Shown one piece after another: positions 38,927 to 41,608 of a DNA stretch of 41,608 nt. A program made the position numbers and the translations under genes. The DNA comes from HRBIN23 sp046294495 (GTDB taxonomy: Bacteria; Chloroflexota; Dehalococcoidia; Lucifugimonadales; HRBIN23). The notes beneath the pieces are model-generated. The model did not search any database. It saw nothing but the letters and a program-made list of their open reading frames with translations, and was not told where the DNA came from. Position 1 is the stretch's first letter. Each line of letters starts with the position of its first letter. The DNA lies in NCBI GenBank assembly GCA_046294495.1, contig JBKBKV010000011.1, positions 1 to 41,608 on the forward strand. Reading direction: 5' to 3'.

Positions 38927-39823
38927 CTAAATCCTCCGCATTTCCATCAGGCCGAAGAGGCCCTGGGGCCGAAAGAGCAGCACCAGGGCCATAATCAGGA
39001 AGATGGCAAACAGGTCCAGTTCAGGGAACAGGTGAACGGCAGCCGCCCGAGCCAGCCCTACCAGGACGGAGCCCAGGGCCGCCCCTCCAATGCTCCCCAA
39101 CCCCCCTATAGCCACTACCGCAAAGGAGAGGACGATGACCTCAAGCCCAATGCCAGGGACCAAGGAGAGCATGGGGGCAGTGAAGGCCCCACCCAGGGCT
39201 GCGAAGATAGCCCCCAGGATAAAGGCGATGGTATAGACCCAGGGCACATTCACCCCCATGGCCAAACTGACCTCCCTATCCGCGATGACAGAGACCAGTA
39301 TCTTCCCAAAGCGCGTCCCCTTGACCACCATCCACAACAGGCCTCCCGTGGCCAGGGCGATGCCTGTGAGGAGAAAAGGATACTTGGCATAAGAGACGCC
39401 ACCCAACTTCACCTGCCCCAGGAGGGCATAGGGCTTGTCAGCGAAGATAGGGCTGACCCCCCACGACAGTTTGATTACATCCTCCAGGATAAGGAGGATG
39501 GAGAAAGTTATGATCAATTGCACCACGGGCTCCTCCCGATAGATCCGTCGCAGGAAGATACGCTCAATAAAGGGGCCAGCCGTTACCCCAATGAAGATGG
39601 CGGCTACCAGGAGCAGCAGATAGGTGAGAATAGGGGTGGCACCTGTGGCCAGGTAGCGGAGGACAAGGAAGGCGCCCATATAGGCCCCCAGGGCGTAGAG
39701 GCTCCCGTGGGCCACATTGAGGATGCGCATAACCCCGTAGATGAAGGTGAGGCCCGCTGAGACCAGGAAAAGCCAGGAGGCGTATATCAGCCCGTCCAGG
39801 CCGATGAGGACAGCCAGGTGCAT
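38927..39823 (-). CDS. livH: Branched-chain amino acid ABC transporter permease LivH
   Basis: A 298-residue permease with about eight membrane segments. Family marks are YGVMRILNVAHGSLYALGAY near the N-terminus and the coupling loop DREVSLAMGVNVPWVYT with IAFILGAIFAALGGAF after it. The C-terminus has VAIGGLGSIGGAALGSVLVG. AAAGGAG lies 9-10 bases upstream of the ATG. It is the first gene of livHMGF and has its own promoter, 295 bases after the livK stop. Confidence 0.95.
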   Translation of the reverse strand: MHLAVLIGLDGLIYASWLFLVSAGLTFIYGVMRILNVAHGSLYALGAYMGAFLVLRYLATGATPILTYLLLLVAAIFIGVTAGPFIERIFLRRIYREEPVVQLIITFSILLILEDVIKLSWGVSPIFADKPYALLGQVKLGGVSYAKYPFLLTGIALATGGLLWMVVKGTRFGKILVSVIADREVSLAMGVNVPWVYTIAFILGAIFAALGGAFTAPMLSLVPGIGLEVIVLSFAVVAIGGLGSIGGAALGSVLVGLARAAAVHLFPELDLFAIFLIMALVLLFRPQGLFGLMEMRRI

Positions 39824-39878
39824 CAGACGCGCTCCTTTGTTGAGTAATGCCCCAGCCCCTTATCCTAGGCGTGAGCCT

Positions 39879-39905
39879 GTTATATACTATACCTCCGCCT
39901 ATCAA
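39879..39905 (-). promoter_or_regulatory. Promoter region of livHMGF
   Basis: TTGATA (39905-39900) and TATAAC (39884-39879) on the minus strand, spacer 15 bp. About 75% of this element matches the promoter of livK (see 41502-41530), including GAGG and ATAGT-N-TATA. The remaining part of 39824-40117 holds a 6-bp hairpin, AGGAGC/GCTCCT (40091-40106), after livK and no gene. Confidence 0.5.
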
Positions 39906-40117
39906 GACCCCCGCGTTGGATACATCGCCTATCCGAGCAGCAGGTTGTGCATCCATATCTGTAAGTGCAGCTCTGGCTCCATCCGATACCATCTTGGGGT
40001 ATGCACCACCTCCCCAAACAGCGCTGAAGCCCGAAAAGAGGGTCTCACCCATCCCGTGCTTCCCACTAGCACACCCCACCCGCCTTATTTTTATTTAACC
40101 CAGGAGCGCTCGCTCCT

Positions 40118-41431
40118 TTACCGCCGGATGGTTTCAATCCAATCCAGCGTCTTGACCCCGGGCAAGGGGTTCACCTGCTCTGGAGTGAAGACCTTCACCT
40201 TCTCTACCGTGGGGAAGCCCCACTTAGAATGGGGCTTGGCAGTGGTGATGCCCCAGGCCGCTTGCTGGATAGCCTGGTGCCCCTCGCCAATAGCCATCTT
40301 GATGCGCCCGCTGGGGGAATCGAACTCCAGACCCTCCAGAGCCTTAGCCACCTCCTCTTTGGTAGGCCATCGCCCTGCGGTCTTGATGGCTTTCTCATAG
40401 GCTGCCTTGAAGGCAGAAACCGCCTGGGCACCCCGGAAGGCGGGATAAATAGGGAACTCCCCATAGCGAGCCTCAAAATCCTGGATAAACTTCTTGGTGA
40501 GGGGGGCCTTTTCGGGGTCCGGGAAGGTGTAAGCGATGTTCCCCCTCCCCGTGATGGCGATTCCCTCTGGGACCTCCTTACCAATGGTGAGGAGGGAGGT
40601 CTCCATGGTGGTGAGGAGGACCAGGCTCTGCTTGTGGAGGCCCCGGACGGCCATCTGCTTCACAAAGGCGTCTCCGTGCCCACCCCAGATGCTGGAGTGG
40701 ACAACATCGGGCTTGGCCGCTAGGAGTTTAGTGATCTCGGCCGAGTATTCCCCCTGATACAGTTTGGGCCACAGTTCCTCCACTACCTTGATATCTGGCT
40801 TGAGCTTCAGCATGGTCCGCTTGAAGGCTTCCCAGGAGTCCCGCCCCCAGGCGTAGTCGTCGTTAATGCCAGCGATGGTCTTCACATCGGGCTTGACAGC
40901 CAAGACATAGTAAGCGGCGGACACATTATCCATGGCCTGGTGGGCGGAGGTGCGGAAGACATACTTATACTTGCCCTCCTCAAAGAGGCGGCTGGTGCCA
41001 CAGATATGTATAATAAGGAGGGTCTTCAACTCCTCCGCCACGGGAGCAACGGCCAGGCAGTTGGCGCTGGATGTGTAGCCGATAACGACATCTACCTTCT
41101 CATCCAGAACAAGGCGGCGGAATTCGGACACAACCTTGTCCACAGGCCCGGCCTCGTCCAACTGGATATAGCGGATCGGAACCCCGGCGATACCCCCTTC
41201 TGCGTTGTATTGGTCCAGCAGGAGTTGCATGGCCCTAAGGGCCGCTGTGCCGAACTTGGCGGCCGGGCCAGACATGAAGTCTACCAGGGCCACTTTCAGT
41301 TCCTTGGGGGCGCCGGCCGGAGGGCCCCCCTTGGGGGCTGGGGCCGGGGCGGCCGCAGGACGGCAGGCCAGCCCAGCGAAAAGAAGGAGAACACCGAGGA
41401 AGAGCAAAACCCGAGAAAGCGGTCTCCTCAT
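40118..41431 (-). CDS. livK: Substrate-binding lipoprotein of the liv transporter
   Basis: A 437-residue periplasmic-type binding protein (Leu/Ile/Val family, Peripla_BP_6). From ATG at 41431 it begins MRRPLSRVLLFLGVLLLFAG with a lipobox LAC, so it is exported and lipid-anchored, followed by an Ala/Pro/Gly linker. The core starts at KELKVALVDFMSGPAAKFG. Conserved steps include GYTSSANCLAVAPVAEE, FRTSAHQAMDNVSAAYY and NDDYAWGRDSWEAF. GGAGG and AAGGTG lie upstream of the ATG; the longer ORF to 41476 is not needed. Many such proteins bind other amides or aromatic acids, so the ligand is uncertain. Confidence 0.93.
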   Translation of the reverse strand: MRRPLSRVLLFLGVLLLFAGLACRPAAAPAPAPKGGPPAGAPKELKVALVDFMSGPAAKFGTAALRAMQLLLDQYNAEGGIAGVPIRYIQLDEAGPVDKVVSEFRRLVLDEKVDVVIGYTSSANCLAVAPVAEELKTLLIIHICGTSRLFEEGKYKYVFRTSAHQAMDNVSAAYYVLAVKPDVKTIAGINDDYAWGRDSWEAFKRTMLKLKPDIKVVEELWPKLYQGEYSAEITKLLAAKPDVVHSSIWGGHGDAFVKQMAVRGLHKQSLVLLTTMETSLLTIGKEVPEGIAITGRGNIAYTFPDPEKAPLTKKFIQDFEARYGEFPIYPAFRGAQAVSAFKAAYEKAIKTAGRWPTKEEVAKALEGLEFDSPSGRIKMAIGEGHQAIQQAAWGITTAKPHSKWGFPTVEKVKVFTPEQVNPLPGVKTLDWIETIRR

Positions 41432-41501
41432 TTCACCTTCCCTCCTGATCTCGCTAGAATCTGCTTTGTTTGTCAAATAACTTTGCTATAGATCATCCTA
41501 T

Positions 41502-41530
41502 CATATACACTATATCCCTCTGTCTGTCAA
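41502..41530 (-). promoter_or_regulatory. Promoter of livK
   Basis: TTGACA (41530-41525), 17 bp, then TATATG (41507-41502) on the minus strand. TATGAT lies two bases further on. The 5' leader is about 65 nt. The surrounding 36 bases closely resemble those upstream of livH. Confidence 0.55.
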
Positions 41531-41608
41531 GACCGTCGCCTTGGAGCCACTTTCAACGAGTTTGATGCCCCCGTAGCCATCTGGCCCACGGCCCGCGTAA
41601 CTGTGATA

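Noticed and set aside
40091..40106. Rho-independent terminator after livK
   Set aside because: The 6-bp hairpin is followed by an A-rich, not T-rich, sequence on the coding strand.
41535..41608. Possible 3' or internal coding end at the right edge (FNEFDAPVAIWPTARVTVI in one frame)
   Set aside because: Too short to judge and with no recognisable motif; it could be the end of a lipoprotein-type gene continuing beyond the window.
1..41608. CRISPR arrays, rRNA genes and complete insertion sequences
   Set aside because: No regularly spaced repeats, rRNA-like stretches or intact transposase with inverted repeats were seen on reading both strands.

Overview
The window is 41.6 kb of GC-rich (roughly 60% or more), densely packed bacterial DNA. 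It holds about 43 protein genes or gene remnants, no rRNA, no tRNA and no CRISPR array. It is a scaffold rather than finished sequence: four N-runs of 98-99 bases interrupt rplL, the pncA/pheT junction, an FAD oxidoreductase and comEC. Gene content points to a Chloroflexota lineage, perhaps Dehalococcoidia or SAR202-like: der-plsY-gpsA in one overlapping operon, a GpsA with a G-T-T-S-W-G nucleotide loop, a zf-trcl zinc ribbon protein, and a competence set beside a branched-chain amino acid ABC transporter. This assignment is inference and has only moderate support.

Layout. 1-2.3 kb (minus): a zinc alcohol dehydrogenase followed by a sensor histidine kinase that runs off the window edge. 2.4-7.1 kb (plus): argF, der, plsY, gpsA and a LysE-type exporter, mostly overlapping, so one operon. 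7.1-11.4 kb (minus): a stranded phage portal gene with a small coiled-coil (scaffold-like) gene, then a HAD phosphatase, serS and the frameshifted remains of a HEPN/nucleotidyltransferase toxin-antitoxin pair. 11.5-13.3 kb (plus): a Nudix hydrolase, then rplJ-rplL with a recognisable promoter and a leader carrying an attenuator-like hairpin. 13.4-19.5 kb: tatA, a small unknown gene, biotin carboxylase with its carrier protein, recO, a metallo-beta-lactamase hydrolase, a UPF0104 membrane protein and rsmG. 19.6-23.4 kb: an acyl-CoA synthetase, a 2-hydroxyacid dehydrogenase and an O-methyltransferase-like gene. The last two overlap the end of pheT. 23.4-28.3 kb (minus): pheT and pncA, each cut by a scaffold gap, then an amidohydrolase and an FAD oxidoreductase. 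28.6-31.9 kb (plus): an MFS transporter, a zinc ribbon protein, and infC-rpmI-rplT. 31.9-36.2 kb (minus): rph and the competence genes comF-comEA-comEC. 36.2-41.5 kb (minus): a transposase scrap and livK-livH-livM-livG-livF.

Points that stand out. (1) A phage portal and scaffold-like doublet sits among housekeeping genes with no terminase, capsid or integrase in view. (2) Two genes appear to use non-canonical AUU-class start codons: infC (ATC), whose product IF3 normally discriminates against such codons, and a catabolic amidohydrolase (ATT). (3) ComEC has lost the metal ligands of its C-terminal hydrolase domain. (4) ArgF has Pro in place of the usual active-site Cys. (5) A HEPN/MNT module is decaying by a G-run slip and a 5-bp duplication. 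(6) livK and livHMGF have nearly identical promoter regions. I see no complete defence island, prophage or other clearly new multi-gene system.
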